In this document: one piece after another, positions 14,579 through 23,730 of the stretch
Numbering within the stretch: position 1 is the first letter of the stretch
Layout of the letters: each line of letters opens with the position of its first letter
Origin: Cellvibrio sp. PSBB023
Lineage (GTDB): Bacteria; Pseudomonadota; Gammaproteobacteria; Pseudomonadales; Cellvibrionaceae
Assembly (NCBI RefSeq): GCF_002007605.1
Contig: NZ_CP019799.1
Span: forward strand, 2,954,001 to 3,018,000
DNA length: 64,000 nucleotides
Reading direction: 5' to 3'
Notes under the pieces: model-generated
What the model saw: only the letters and a program-made list of their open reading frames with translations
The model's database searches: none
Told to the model about the DNA's origin: nothing
Translations under genes and position numbers: made by a program

Positions 14579-16582
14579 TTAGTCTTCCAACAACTCTTCA
14601 ACCGTACTGACGATATTGTCGACAGTGAAGCCGAAGTGTTCGAGCAGTTTGTTGCCTGGAGCTGATTCACCGAAGGTGGTCATGCCCACAATACGGCCAT
14701 CAAAACCAACGTACTTGTACCAGAAGTCTACATGGGCCGTTTCTACCGCCACACGCGCCGATACACTGCTCGGCAATACCGACTCTTTATAAGCCGCATC
14801 TTGCTGATCAAACACACTCGTGGATGGCATAGATACCACACGCACATTTTTACCTTTGGCTTTCAGCGCTTCAGCCGCTTTCACGGTCACGCCAACTTCC
14901 GAACCGGTAGAGATCAGGATTGCATCCGGCTCGCCCACGGAATCAACCAACACATAACCGCCTTTGGCGATGTTGGCGACTTGCTCAGGGGTACGCGCGA
15001 AGAAATCCAGGTTCTGACGGCTGAATACCAGTGCGGCTGGGCCATCTTTACGCTCAACAGCCGCTTTCCAGGCAACCACAGATTCGGTGCTGTCCGCCGG
15101 GCGCCAGGTTTCCAGGTTTGGCGTCAGACGCAGGCTGCCCAACACTTCGATGGGTTGGTGAGTCGGGCCGTCTTCGCCTTGGCCGATGGAATCGTGGGTG
15201 TACACAAACACATTGCGCAATTTCATCAGCGCCGACATACGCACCGCGTTAGCCGCGTATTGCTGGAACATCAGGAAGGTAGCGCCGTAGGGAATAAAAC
15301 CACCGTGGGCTGACACGCCGTTCATGATCGCGCTCATACCAAATTCGCGCACACCGTAATACACATAGTTACCGCTCGCATCGCCTGCTTCTACGCCTTT
15401 GGATTTTTTAACCAGGGTCAGGTTAGAACCGGCCAAGTCAGCGGAACCACCGAGGATTTCTGGCAACCACTCAACAAATGCCGCGATAGTATTTTGTGAG
15501 GCTTTACGGCTGGCGATTTTCTCGCCTTTGGTTTGGGTTTCAGCGATCAGCGCTTCGGCTTTTGCGGCGAAGTCGGCAGGCAAGTCGCCCTTGATTACAC
15601 GACGCTCAAATTCAGCGGCCAATTCAGGATGAGCCGCTTTATAAGCAGCAAATTTTTCGCCCCAGGATTTCTCTGCCGCTGCGCCTTTGGCTTTTGCATC
15701 CCAACCTTCGTAAACATCGGCAGGAACCACAAATGGCTCGTATTCCCAGTTCAGGGTTTTACGCACCAATGCCACTTCTTCCAAACCGAGTGGTGAGCCG
15801 TGGCAATCGTGTGAGGCTTGTTTGTTCGGTGAACCGAAACCAATGATGGTTTTGGTAACGATGAGAGTTGGCTTGCTAGTTTCAGCGCGCGCCGCTTCGA
15901 TAGCTGCTTTAATAGCTGCCGCATCGTGGCCATCAACCGCTGGGATTACATGCCAGCCGTAGGCTTCAAAACGCTTGGGCGTATCATCGGTAAACCAACC
16001 TTCAACATGGCCGTCGATAGAAATACCGTTGTCATCGTAGAAGGCGATGAGTTTGCCGAGACCCAAGGTGCCCGCCAGTGAACAAGCTTCATGGGAAACG
16101 CCTTCCATCATGCAGCCATCGCCCAGGAAGCAGTAGGTGAAGTGATCAACTACGTCATGGCCGTCGCGATTAAATTGTGCCGCGAGTACTTTTTCCGCCA
16201 GCGCAAAACCAACGGCGTTAGCAATACCCTGACCCAATGGACCAGTGGTGGTTTCAACACCCGGGGTGTAACCGCGCTCAGGGTGACCGGGGGTATTGGA
16301 GTGCAATTGACGGAATTGTTGCAGGTCTTCAATAGAAACCGCGTAGCCGCTCAGGTGCAACAAGGAATAAATCAGCATGGAGCCGTGGCCGTTGGACAAT
16401 ACAAAACGGTCGCGATCAGCCCATTCAGGGTTCTGTGGGTTGTGTTTTAAAAAGTCATTCCAGAGAACTTCGGCGATATCCGCCATGCCCATAGGGGCGC
16501 CCGGGTGGCCTGAGTTGGCTTTTTGTACCGCATCCATCGAGAGGACACGGATTGCATTGGCAAGATGTTGGCGAGTTGGCAT
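14579..16582 (-). CDS. tkt: Transketolase
   Basis: A 667-residue thiamine-diphosphate enzyme of the pentose phosphate pathway, moving two-carbon units between sugar phosphates in the cytoplasm. Seen in order: [20 protein letters not shown] and [16 protein letters not shown] at the N-terminus, the cofactor motif [13 protein letters not shown] with [10 protein letters not shown], the pyrimidine-domain [18 protein letters not shown], and a C-terminal domain ending [10 protein letters not shown]. Length matches E. coli TktA (663). The ATG at 16582 is preferred to the in-frame TTG at 16591 because AAGGAG lies 11 bases from the ATG but only 3 from the TTG. Its order next to an ArsR-methyltransferase gene and metK is as in Pseudomonas aeruginosa. 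A strong stem-loop lies in its leader. Confidence 0.97.
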   Translation of the reverse strand: MPTRQHLANAIRVLSMDAVQKANSGHPGAPMGMADIAEVLWNDFLKHNPQNPEWADRDRFVLSNGHGSMLIYSLLHLSGYAVSIEDLQQFRQLHSNTPGHPERGYTPGVETTTGPLGQGIANAVGFALAEKVLAAQFNRDGHDVVDHFTYCFLGDGCMMEGVSHEACSLAGTLGLGKLIAFYDDNGISIDGHVEGWFTDDTPKRFEAYGWHVIPAVDGHDAAAIKAAIEAARAETSKPTLIVTKTIIGFGSPNKQASHDCHGSPLGLEEVALVRKTLNWEYEPFVVPADVYEGWDAKAKGAAAEKSWGEKFAAYKAAHPELAAEFERRVIKGDLPADFAAKAEALIAETQTKGEKIASRKASQNTIAAFVEWLPEILGGSADLAGSNLTLVKKSKGVEAGDASGNYVYYGVREFGMSAIMNGVSAHGGFIPYGATFLMFQQYAANAVRMSALMKLRNVFVYTHDSIGQGEDGPTHQPIEVLGSLRLTPNLETWRPADSTESVVAWKAAVERKDGPAALVFSRQNLDFFARTPEQVANIAKGGYVLVDSVGEPDAILISTGSEVGVTVKAAEALKAKGKNVRVVSMPSTSVFDQQDAAYKESVLPSSVSARVAVETAHVDFWYKYVGFDGRIVGMTTFGESAPGNKLLEHFGFTVDNIVSTVEELLED

Positions 16583-16627
16583 GAAACTCAAGGCTCCTTA
16601 CGTTATAAGTTGATTGCTGTTGTAGGT

Positions 16628-16670
16628 GGGCGCCGCTGCCTGAGCCGACAAGTTCGAGTCAGGCACGCCC
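16628..16670 (-). promoter_or_regulatory. Stem-loop in the tkt leader
   Basis: GGGCG (16628-16632) plus TGCCTGA (16637-16643) pair with TCAGGCA (16659-16665) plus CGCCC (16666-16670), a 12-bp stem with one 4-base bulge, about 45 bases before the tkt ATG. It may act as an mRNA leader structure. It matches no riboswitch consensus that I know. Confidence 0.4.
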
Positions 16671-16933
16671 TGGGGTTGCAAAGCACTAATGGGCAAATGC
16701 CACTTATTTACAGGCCTCTGATGGGCTTTTGTGTCGTTGGGTTCCAGCCGCCGTCGCTGGGAGCAAGCTCTTAGGGAGAAAACAAAAGCCCGCTGACAAA
16801 ATGGGGGAGCATTTTCGCCCAGCACGGGCTGCCCGTAAAGGAATAACCGAGTCCATAGGCATAATTAATCGATAAAAACCGCGTCAAAGATCGAAAAAGC
16901 CACTGATTCGATCAAATCGAACTAAAATCGACT
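16671..16933. other. Divergent intergenic region between tkt and the metK operon
   Basis: No supported gene. It contains several further inverted repeats, for example AGCCCG / CGGGCT near 16787-16831, and a 15-bp palindrome TTCGATCAAATCGAA at 16907-16921 next to the operator at 16934-16967. The tkt promoter should lie here; no clear box pair was found. Confidence 0.4.
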
Positions 16934-16967
16934 AAAACCTATATCAAAATATTTTGATATAGGTTTT
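16934..16967. promoter_or_regulatory. 34-bp perfect palindrome, likely operator of the ArsR-type regulator
   Basis: The palindrome is centred at 16950/16951 with half-sites reading AAAACCTATATCAAAAT. It overlaps the -35 box of the promoter for the regulator-metK-ahcY-metF operon, as expected for autorepression. The ATATCAA...TTGATAT core suits an ArsR-family dimer. Confidence 0.75.
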
Positions 16968-16982
16968 TCGGGCTGCTAGACT
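16954..16982 (+). promoter_or_regulatory. Sigma-70 promoter of the methyl-cycle operon
   Basis: TTGATA (16954-16959), a 17-base spacer and TAGACT (16977-16982), placing transcription start near 16989, about 24 bases before the ATG at 17013. The -35 lies inside the palindromic operator. Confidence 0.7.
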
Positions 16983-17012
16983 GCATAGCACTTATCCCCT
17001 ACTGGTCAAACC

Positions 17013-18038
17013 ATGAACCAATCCCTGCACAACACGGCGGATGCACTGCCAGTGCTGACCGATGTGGTCGAACTGGATACACCGCTCAGCCCGCTCGCCA
17101 ACCTGCTCAAAGCAGCGGGCGACCCATTGCGCCTGGAGATTCTACGTGTATTGAGCCAGGACTCCTTCGGGGTATTGGAACTGTGCCGGATTTTTGCGAT
17201 TAAACAGTCAGGCATGAGCCATCACCTGAAAGTGCTCACCAACGCAGGGCTACTCAGTTCGCGCCGCGAGGCCAATTCGATTTTTTATCGCCGCGCCTAT
17301 TTAGCACCGGATCACGCCCTCGCCGCGCTACAACAACAGCTATTTGCGACGGTGGATACCCTCCCGATTGCCGAACATTTACGCGCCCCCATCCGCGAGT
17401 TGCAGCAGGAACGCAGTTTGGCCGCACAAGCTTTTTTTAGCGAAAACGCCGATAAATTTCGCGCCCAGCAGGATTTGATTGCCAGCTACCCCGTCTACGC
17501 CGAACAGATGACACAACTGCTCAATAACACTCCGCTGCGCGACAAAAACCTCGCACTGGAAGTTGGCCCGGGTGAGGGTGAATTTCTGGCAGTACTCGCA
17601 CAGCAATTCAATCACGTCATCGCCCTGGATAACGCCGCCAATATGCTCGACAAAGCGCGCGCCTATGCCAGCGAAAACCAACTGCGCAATATTGAATTTA
17701 TTCATGGCGATACGCGCAGCTTGCCCCACCACAAGGTGCTCGCCGATTGCATACTGGTGAATATGGTGCTGCACCACACCCCATCGCCCGCCGATATTTT
17801 TCAGGATTTAAGCAATGCACTCGCCCCCGGCGGCGCACTGCTGATCTGCGATCTCTGTCGCCACGAACAAGCCTGGGCACGTGAGGCTTGCGGCGATTTA
17901 TGGCAGGGCTTTGAACCGCAGGATTTTTCACGCTGGGCGCAGGCAGCCACACTCGATGAAGGCCAGAGTGTGTATTTTGCGTTGCGCAACGGCTTCCAGA
18001 TTCAATTGCGCCAATTTTTTAAACCGACTAATTACTGA
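17013..18038 (+). CDS. ArsR-family regulator fused to a SAM-dependent methyltransferase domain (SahR-like)
   Basis: A 341-residue fusion. Residues about 25-100 form an ArsR winged helix ([43 protein letters not shown]). Residues about 165-290 form a class I methyltransferase fold with the SAM motif [14 protein letters not shown] and a VLHHTPSP motif. No metal-binding cysteine pair of the arsenic sensors is seen. Proteins of this kind lie next to metK in Pseudomonas and relatives. ArsR-type SahR regulators respond to S-adenosylhomocysteine and control metK, ahcY and metF, the exact genes that follow here. The large palindrome over its own promoter supports autoregulation. Whether the methyltransferase domain is catalytic or only a ligand sensor is open. 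Confidence 0.88.
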   Translation: MNQSLHNTADALPVLTDVVELDTPLSPLANLLKAAGDPLRLEILRVLSQDSFGVLELCRIFAIKQSGMSHHLKVLTNAGLLSSRREANSIFYRRAYLAPDHALAALQQQLFATVDTLPIAEHLRAPIRELQQERSLAAQAFFSENADKFRAQQDLIASYPVYAEQMTQLLNNTPLRDKNLALEVGPGEGEFLAVLAQQFNHVIALDNAANMLDKARAYASENQLRNIEFIHGDTRSLPHHKVLADCILVNMVLHHTPSPADIFQDLSNALAPGGALLICDLCRHEQAWAREACGDLWQGFEPQDFSRWAQAATLDEGQSVYFALRNGFQIQLRQFFKPTNY

Positions 18039-18061
18039 TTTTTATTTGCAAGGAAAAAACC

Positions 18062-19216
18062 ATGTCCGAATATTCTGTTTTTACCTCTGAATCTGTTTCC
18101 GAAGGTCATCCTGATAAATTAGCGGATCAGATTTCTGATGCCGTGCTCGATGCCATTTTAAAAGACGATCCCAATGCGCGCGTGGCGGTAGAGACGCTGG
18201 TAAAAACCGGCATGGCTATTGTCGCCGGTGAAGTGCGTACCTCCACCTATGTCGATCTGGAAGATTTGATTCGCCAAGTCATTCTGGATATTGGCTACAA
18301 CTCCAGCGATGTCGGTTTTGATGGCGCCAGCTGTGCGGTATTAAATGCAATTGGCAAACAATCTGCGGACATCGCCATGGGTGTAGATGAAGCCGACGAT
18401 AAAGATTTGGGCGCAGGCGACCAAGGCTTGATGTTTGGTTATGCCACCAATGAAACAGCGGTATTAATGCCTGCTCCGATTTTTTATGCGCACCGTTTGG
18501 TAGAAAAACAAGCACAGTTGCGCAAGAGCGGCGAATTACCCTGGCTGCGCCCCGATGCAAAAAGTCAGGTAACGCTGCGCTATGAAAACGGCAAACCAGT
18601 AGCCATCGACGCGGTGGTTTTGTCTACCCAACACAGCCCTAGCGTAAAACAAACAGAAATCCGTGAAGCAGTGCGCGAATTAATTATCAAAAACGTATTG
18701 CCTGCTGAGTGGCTGCACAAAGATACGCAATACCACATCAATCCCACCGGCCAATTTATTATTGGCGGCCCGGTTGGCGACTGTGGATTGACTGGCCGCA
18801 AAATTATTGTCGACACCTACGGTGGTATGGCTCGTCACGGCGGTGGCGCCTTCTCCGGTAAAGACCCATCAAAAGTAGACCGCTCGGCAGCTTATGCTGG
18901 CCGCTATGTAGCAAAAAATATTGTTGCTGCCGGCTTGGCAGATCGACTGGAAATTCAAGTGAGTTACGCCATTGGTGTTGCTGAACCCACCTCCATTTCA
19001 ATCAACACCTTTGGTACCGGAAAAATTTCCGACGCCGAGATTATCAATTTAATTCGCGAACATTTTGATCTGCGCCCTCGCGGCCTGATCCAAATGCTGG
19101 ATTTAAAACGCCCGATTTATCGCCAGACGGCTGCCTATGGTCACTTCGGTCGCGAACTGCCGGATTTCACTTGGGAGAAAACCGATAAAGCAGATGCACT
19201 AAAGAAAGCGCTTTAA
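18062..19216 (+). CDS. metK: S-adenosylmethionine synthetase
   Basis: A 384-residue enzyme, the same length as E. coli MetK, making S-adenosylmethionine from methionine and ATP. Family motifs: [20 protein letters not shown] at the N-terminus, the hexapeptide GAGDQG with [10 protein letters not shown], and the P-loop-like [26 protein letters not shown] precedes the ATG by about 6 bases. It starts 23 bases after the regulator and is probably cotranscribed with it, then with ahcY and metF, so that SAM synthesis and S-adenosylhomocysteine removal are controlled together. Confidence 0.98.
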   Translation: MSEYSVFTSESVSEGHPDKLADQISDAVLDAILKDDPNARVAVETLVKTGMAIVAGEVRTSTYVDLEDLIRQVILDIGYNSSDVGFDGASCAVLNAIGKQSADIAMGVDEADDKDLGAGDQGLMFGYATNETAVLMPAPIFYAHRLVEKQAQLRKSGELPWLRPDAKSQVTLRYENGKPVAIDAVVLSTQHSPSVKQTEIREAVRELIIKNVLPAEWLHKDTQYHINPTGQFIIGGPVGDCGLTGRKIIVDTYGGMARHGGGAFSGKDPSKVDRSAAYAGRYVAKNIVAAGLADRLEIQVSYAIGVAEPTSISINTFGTGKISDAEIINLIREHFDLRPRGLIQMLDLKRPIYRQTAAYGHFGRELPDFTWEKTDKADALKKAL

Positions 19217-19226
19217 CACATTTTTA

Positions 19227-19270
19227 AATCCCCCAGCCCCCTTTTGCAAAGGGAGGGTTGGGGAGGGATT
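19227..19270. repeat. Intergenic hairpin repeat (C-rich / TTTTGCAAA type), copy 1
   Basis: AATCCC...CCCCCTTT TGC AAAGGG...GGGATT forms a long imperfect stem in the metK-ahcY gap. Related hairpins occur at 20681-20732 and 39192-39217. It could attenuate transcription or stabilise mRNA ends. Confidence 0.6.
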
Positions 19271-19296
19271 AAAACTTCAAAATAGGAAACCAAATT

Positions 19297-20667
19297 ATGA
19301 GCTTCACCGACTACAAAGTTGCCGATATGTCCCTCGCGAACTGGGGCCGCAAAGAAATTGAAATCGCCGAAGGTGAAATGCCCGCATTGATGGCACTGCG
19401 TCGTAAATATGCCGCGAGTAAACCACTGGCCGATGCAAAAATTATCGGCTGTATTCACATGACCATTCAAACCGCTGTATTGATTGAAACCCTGGTAGAT
19501 TTGGGTGCAGAAGTGCGCTGGTCATCGTGCAATATTTTCTCGACGCAAGATCACGCTGCAGCGGCTATCGCAGCGGCAGGTATTCCAGTATTCGCGTGGA
19601 AAGGCGAAACCGAAGAGGAATTCTGGTGGTGTATCGAGCAAACTATTAACAAAGATGGTAAGCCTTGGGATGCCAACATGATTCTCGATGACGGTGGCGA
19701 TGTTACCCAAGTCGTGCACGAGAAATATCCGCACATGCTCGACAAAATCCACGGCATTTCGGAAGAGACCACCACCGGTGTTCACCGCTTGCTCGATATG
19801 TTGAAAAAAGGCCAATTAAAAGTGCCCGCCATTAACGTGAACGACGCGGTTACCAAAAGCAAAAACGACAACAAATACGGTTGCCGTCACAGTTTGAGCG
19901 ATGCCATCAAACGCGGCACCGACCATTTGCTGATGGGCAAAAAAGCATTGGTTGTCGGTTACGGCGATGTAGGTAAAGGCTCGGCCGCGTCACTGCGCCA
20001 GGAAGGAATGATTGTAAAAATTACTGAAATCGATCCTATCTGTGCAATGCAAGCCTGCATGGATGGATTCGAGGTCGTATCTCCTTACAATAACGGCATC
20101 AATACCGGTAAATTTGAAGACATCAACCACGCCGTACTTGGTACTACCGATTTGGTTGTCACCACCACCGGCAACGTTAACGTGTGCGACTCAGCCATGC
20201 TGCGCGCGTTAAAACGCAATGCCGTTGTGTGTAATATCGGCCACTTTGACAGCGAAATTGACACCGCGTTTATGCGCAAAAACTGGGAGTGGGAAGAGAT
20301 CAAACCCCAGGTACATAAAGTGTATCGCGACAAAGCCACCAATGATCATTTGATCATCTTGTCGGAAGGTCGCCTGGTGAATTTAGGTAACGCCACCGGC
20401 CACCCATCACGCATTATGGATGGCTCTTTTGCCAACCAGGTGCTGGCACAGATCTATTTGTACGAACGCAAATTTGCCGACCTGCCTGCCGAGCAAAAAG
20501 CCGAACACTTGTACGTACGTGTACTGCCGAAAAAACTCGACGAAGAAGTGGCTAAAGACATGGTGGAAGGTTTTGGTGGCGTTATTACCAAACTCACCGC
20601 GCAACAAGCTGAATATATCGGTGTAGACGTAGACGGCCCATTTAAGCCGGAAGCTTATAAGTATTAA
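19297..20667 (+). CDS. ahcY: S-adenosylhomocysteine hydrolase
   Basis: A 456-residue NAD-dependent enzyme that splits S-adenosylhomocysteine to adenosine and homocysteine, relieving inhibition of methyltransferases. Visible motifs: [20 protein letters not shown] near the start, [17 protein letters not shown], the NAD-binding [23 protein letters not shown], and the C-terminal [14 protein letters not shown]. The 40-residue insert ([20 protein letters not shown] region) is typical of the long proteobacterial form. Together with metK and metF it forms the methyl cycle. No SAH-riboswitch sequence is seen in the 80-base gap upstream, in agreement with control by the ArsR-type protein instead. Confidence 0.98.
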   Translation: MSFTDYKVADMSLANWGRKEIEIAEGEMPALMALRRKYAASKPLADAKIIGCIHMTIQTAVLIETLVDLGAEVRWSSCNIFSTQDHAAAAIAAAGIPVFAWKGETEEEFWWCIEQTINKDGKPWDANMILDDGGDVTQVVHEKYPHMLDKIHGISEETTTGVHRLLDMLKKGQLKVPAINVNDAVTKSKNDNKYGCRHSLSDAIKRGTDHLLMGKKALVVGYGDVGKGSAASLRQEGMIVKITEIDPICAMQACMDGFEVVSPYNNGINTGKFEDINHAVLGTTDLVVTTTGNVNVCDSAMLRALKRNAVVCNIGHFDSEIDTAFMRKNWEWEEIKPQVHKVYRDKATNDHLIILSEGRLVNLGNATGHPSRIMDGSFANQVLAQIYLYERKFADLPAEQKAEHLYVRVLPKKLDEEVAKDMVEGFGGVITKLTAQQAEYIGVDVDGPFKPEAYKY

Positions 20668-20680
20668 TTTATTAACTGCA

Positions 20681-20732
20681 TTAATCCCTGCCGCCTCCCT
20701 TTTTAGAAGGGAGCACTGCAGGCGGGGATTAA
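20681..20732. repeat. Intergenic hairpin repeat, copy 2
   Basis: TTAATCCCTGCCGC..CCCTTTTT and AGGG...GCGGGGATTAA form a long imperfect stem in the ahcY-metF gap, similar in layout to the repeat at 19227-19270. Confidence 0.55.
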
Positions 20733-20751
20733 CGCTTTTTGAGAAGTGAAC

Positions 20752-21603
20752 ATGAACGACTCACAACCGCGCTTAAGTTTTGAATTCTTTCCGCCTAAAA
20801 CGCCGGAAGGCAAAGAAAAACTGATTAAAGTACGCGATCAATTAAATGAATTTGCCCCTGACTTTTTTTCTGTCACTTATGGCGCTGGCGGCTCAACCCG
20901 CGACAATACCAAAGGCATAGTCACACAATTTAAAGCGGATGGCATAAGCATTGCTCCGCACTTGTCATTTGGTGGCGACGATGAAGTTACCATCAAATCA
21001 TTAATTCAAGAATACAAAGATGCCGGCGTTGATCGTATTGTGGCCCTGCGCGGCGACATGCCCTCCGGTGTCGGCGGCGCTTATCAGTTGGTTTACGCCA
21101 ATGAGCTGGTAGCTTTTATCCGCAACCACTTTGGCGAACATTTCCATTTGGAAGTAGCGGCCTATCCGGAAATCCATCCGCAAGCCAAAAGCTACAGCGA
21201 CGATGTTCGCTACCTGAAAGGCAAGTTTGATGCGGGTGCCAACAGCGCCATCACCCAATACTTTTTTAACCCTGATTCGTATTTTTATTTTATCGATCAG
21301 TGTCAAAAAGCAGGAATTACCCAGCCGATTTACCCCGGCATTATGCCCATCATCAACTACAAAAATCTGACTCGCTTTTCTGATGTATGCGGCGCAGACA
21401 TTCCACGCTGGTTGCGTAAAGCGCTGGAAAATTACGGCGATGATGAAGCGAGCTTAAAAGCCTTTGGGGTAGAGTTAGTCACAGACCTGTGCGATACATT
21501 ACTGGAAAACGGCGCGCCGGGTTTGCATTTTTACACCATGAACCAAACCGAACCCACGGCAGAAATTGTGCGCAACCTGGGTTTAATCCCCACCGATGAC
21601 TAA
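20752..21603 (+). CDS. metF: 5,10-methylenetetrahydrofolate reductase
   Basis: A 283-residue FAD enzyme that reduces methylenetetrahydrofolate to 5-methyltetrahydrofolate, the methyl donor for homocysteine remethylation. It begins with the family pattern LSFEFFPPKTPEG, and carries DFFSVTYGAGGSTRD, ALRGDMP, ITQYFFN and YPGIMPI. The ATG at 20752 is chosen over the GTG at 20746 because GAGAAG lies about 5 bases ahead of it. It is the last gene of the regulator-metK-ahcY-metF series and is followed by a strong terminator. Confidence 0.97.
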   Translation: MNDSQPRLSFEFFPPKTPEGKEKLIKVRDQLNEFAPDFFSVTYGAGGSTRDNTKGIVTQFKADGISIAPHLSFGGDDEVTIKSLIQEYKDAGVDRIVALRGDMPSGVGGAYQLVYANELVAFIRNHFGEHFHLEVAAYPEIHPQAKSYSDDVRYLKGKFDAGANSAITQYFFNPDSYFYFIDQCQKAGITQPIYPGIMPIINYKNLTRFSDVCGADIPRWLRKALENYGDDEASLKAFGVELVTDLCDTLLENGAPGLHFYTMNQTEPTAEIVRNLGLIPTDD

Positions 21604-21629
21604 ATAGCTGGCATATAGAAAACCATCGC

Positions 21630-21666
21630 AATAAAAAAGGGCGCATCACCTGCGCCCTTTTTTATT
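21630..21666. terminator. Bidirectional terminator between metF and algP
   Basis: AATAAAAAAGGGCGCA pairs perfectly with TGCGCCCTTTTTTATT around TCACC, with A- and T-runs on both sides. It serves the convergent metF and algP-like genes. Confidence 0.9.
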
Positions 21667-21684
21667 GAAGCAATTTTACGGCGA

Positions 21685-22512
21685 TCAGTTTAATGATCCC
21701 TTGTCATCGTCAAAAGGTAAGGCTTCCGTCACAGGGGGAGTTTCAACCGGCGCCGGTGCGATCACCTCGGGCGCAATCGTCTCTACCACTGGCGCAGCAA
21801 CCTCACGCTGTGGCGCAGGCTCTTCAACGACGACCGGTGCTGGTACTACGTCCGTTTTCACTGGCGCAACCTCTGCTTTTTTAGCGGCTGGCTTTTTGGG
21901 TGCTGCTTTTGCTTTTTTTACAGCAGGTGCTTTTGCGGCTTTTTCTTCGGTTTTCGCTTCAGCAACAACTGGCGCTACTTTCGCGGCTTTGGCAGGTTTA
22001 GCTGGTTTTTCTGCTGGGGCCGCTTTTTTTGCCTTGGCCGATTTGTCGGCTTTAGCGGCTTTTACCTCAGCAACCGGCGCCTCTTTTACGGCTTTCACTT
22101 TTTTTGCTTTGGCAGCTGGTTTGGCATCAGTTTTTGCTGCCTTTTTCTCTTTTTTGGCCTTGCCCTTACCTTTGGTTGCGGCAGCCAGTTCTTTGGCAAC
22201 TTCTTTTGCCGCGGCCTGTGCTGCACTCAACCCAGCCAATGCATCCTGCGCCACCGCCAATGTTTTGCCTGCATCAGCCTGATCTTTTTTGGCTTGCGCC
22301 AAACGCGCCTTGGCTGCAGCCGTCGCTACACCTTTTGCTGAAATATCAGCAATTTTTTTCTTGGCGCTTGCCAGTGCTTTTTGTCCAGCAGCAACAGCCT
22401 TTTGCGCCGCAGCCAGTTCTTGCGCACGCGCTTTATCCAATGCTGCACTGATTTTAGCGATCTGTTGTTCCAAGTCGGCAACGGAAATTTTGGTTTTTGA
22501 AGAGGCGGCCAT
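21685..22512 (-). CDS. algP: AlgP/AlgR3-like lysine- and alanine-rich histone-like protein
   Basis: A 275-residue, extremely Ala/Lys/Pro-rich protein. Residues about 1-110 are a heptad-patterned coiled coil (ISVADLEQQIAKISAALDKA). Residues about 115-235 are H1-like with many AKKA, PAKPAK and KAPA units. The C-terminus is Pro/Val/Glu-rich (VVETIAPEVIAPAPVE) and acidic at the end. In Pseudomonas aeruginosa AlgP sits beside an FKBP isomerase, algQ and a dsbB-type gene in the same order, so the assignment rests on both composition and synteny. Likely a DNA-binding, chromatin-like regulator, though its target is unknown. The start at 22512 drops 23 upstream residues that have no coiled-coil character. 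Low-complexity repeats of this kind vary in length between strains. Confidence 0.82.
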   Translation of the reverse strand: MAASSKTKISVADLEQQIAKISAALDKARAQELAAAQKAVAAGQKALASAKKKIADISAKGVATAAAKARLAQAKKDQADAGKTLAVAQDALAGLSAAQAAAKEVAKELAAATKGKGKAKKEKKAAKTDAKPAAKAKKVKAVKEAPVAEVKAAKADKSAKAKKAAPAEKPAKPAKAAKVAPVVAEAKTEEKAAKAPAVKKAKAAPKKPAAKKAEVAPVKTDVVPAPVVVEEPAPQREVAAPVVETIAPEVIAPAPVETPPVTEALPFDDDKGSLN

Positions 22513-22913
22513 AAACAATACCTGTGTGAAAAAAGCGTTGGGAATATGCAGTGAGGGTGCATCATAGACTAGCGGATGCAATGGAGCGAATTGTAGCTGT
22601 GCCCCGGCAAAAAGTGTATGCCCCTCCTTAGGATAAGCATCAACTCCCAGCCCGGAACTTTACTGAAACACTGCAGTCAGAGCTGACTCGGCAAAGCCCG
22701 GTAGATACGCTTCCTGCGCAAATGTGTAGTAGCTCAGGGTTTAAGGCTATTGGCCGTCGCAAACCGCGCTAAAAACGCGCACATTTGGCCAAACTTGGTA
22801 TACCATTGGCGCCTGTTCTGGTGCTGCACAGGCTGTCGGCTAGGAAGAAATGGGCAACGCCCATCTCATACAGACAACAAATACAAATCAATGATTACAA
22901 AATAAGGTGCATT
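22513..22913. other. Divergent intergenic region, algP to FKBP gene
   Basis: About 400 bases without a supported gene. Small hairpins are present, for example ATGGGC-AAC-GCCCAT near 22850. Both genes must be promoted from here, but no clear sigma-70 box pair stood out. Confidence 0.4.
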
Positions 22914-23648
22914 ATGTTTAACAAACGTTTATTGGTTGTTGGCTTGATGGCTGCTACTGCAGGCTTGATTGGCTGTAATAAAGAAGAGACAAAATCGGTT
23001 GATGACAGCGCCAAGCTGACTACCTTGGAACAAAAAGCCAACTACATTATTGGCCAAAACCTGGGTAAGAATCTGCAGAACGGTGGTTTGGCAATCGAGC
23101 CGGACTCATTGGCATTGGCATTGGCTGATGTGCGTGATGGCAAAGAATCTCGTATCAGCGAAGAAGACATGCAAAAGATCATGCAAGAAGTTCAGCAAAA
23201 AGCCATGGCTAAGCAAGAAGAAGAACAAAAGAAGCTGAGCGAAAAAAATATTGCTGAAGGCAAAAAATTCCTCGATGAAAACAAAGCGAAGGAAGGTGTA
23301 ACCACCACCGAAAGCGGCTTGCAATACAAAGTGATCAGCGAAGGCAAAGGTGCCAAGCCAAAAGCCACTGACATTGTGACTGTTCACTACACCGGCAAAC
23401 TGATCGATGGCACAGAATTCGACAGCTCAGTAAAAAATGGCCAACCCGCTACTTTCCCATTGGATGGCGTAATTCCTGGCTGGACCGAAGCGCTGCAATT
23501 GATGCCACAAGGTTCCAAGTGGGAAATCGTTATCCCTTCAGAATTGGCTTATGGTGCTGGTGGTCAAGGTCCAATCCCACCATCGTCTACGCTGATTTTC
23601 GAAGTTGAACTGCTTGAGATCAAAGCACCTGAAGCAGCTGCAGAATAA
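22914..23648 (+). CDS. FKBP-type peptidyl-prolyl isomerase lipoprotein (FklB/Mip-like)
   Basis: A 244-residue lipoprotein with lipobox LIGC. An N-terminal FKBP dimerisation domain (about 35-130: KANYIIGQNLGKNLQ, then a long charged helix rich in KQEEEQKK) precedes the C-terminal FKBP fold (about 135-235: GLQYKVISEGKG, VTVHYTGKLIDGTEFDSS, VIPGWTEALQLMPQGSKW, PSELAYG, STLIFEVELLEI). These are the standard prolyl-isomerase active-site motifs. It should act as a periplasmic folding catalyst or chaperone tethered to a membrane. The start at 22914 (AAGGTG 5-6 bases upstream) replaces the longer frame from 22785 because the lipoprotein signal begins there. Neighbours algP and algQ match the Pseudomonas arrangement. 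Confidence 0.93.
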   Translation: MFNKRLLVVGLMAATAGLIGCNKEETKSVDDSAKLTTLEQKANYIIGQNLGKNLQNGGLAIEPDSLALALADVRDGKESRISEEDMQKIMQEVQQKAMAKQEEEQKKLSEKNIAEGKKFLDENKAKEGVTTTESGLQYKVISEGKGAKPKATDIVTVHYTGKLIDGTEFDSSVKNGQPATFPLDGVIPGWTEALQLMPQGSKWEIVIPSELAYGAGGQGPIPPSSTLIFEVELLEIKAPEAAAE

Positions 23649-23652
23649 GGTC

Positions 23653-23710
23653 GACGGGAGCAATCCCGTCACCCATAAAAAAACCCGCTATTGCGGGTTT
23701 TTTTATGGGT
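23653..23710. terminator. Hairpin followed by a bidirectional terminator after the FKBP gene
   Basis: GACGGGA-GCAA-TCCCGTC (23653-23670) is followed directly by ACCCATAAAAAAACCCGC pairing with GCGGGTTTTTTTATGGGT (23671-23710). The second element has A- and T-runs on both sides and serves the convergent algQ gene as well. Confidence 0.88.
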
Positions 23711-23730
23711 AAACGAAACGCAAACGCTGC

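Noticed and set aside
16621..16860. 6S RNA on the plus strand
   Set aside because: CCTGAGCCGA matches a piece of 6S RNA, but the closing stems and the central bubble could not be built and the usual neighbour ygfA is absent.
19217..19296. SAH riboswitch before ahcY
   Set aside because: The gap is only 80 bases, is filled by the C-rich hairpin repeat, and shows none of the SAH aptamer consensus; the ArsR-type regulator explains control.
21665..22282. 205-codon Ala/Ser/Thr/Phe-rich plus-strand frame
   Set aside because: It is the complement of the Lys/Ala-rich algP-like gene, and such low-complexity genes always leave open antisense frames.
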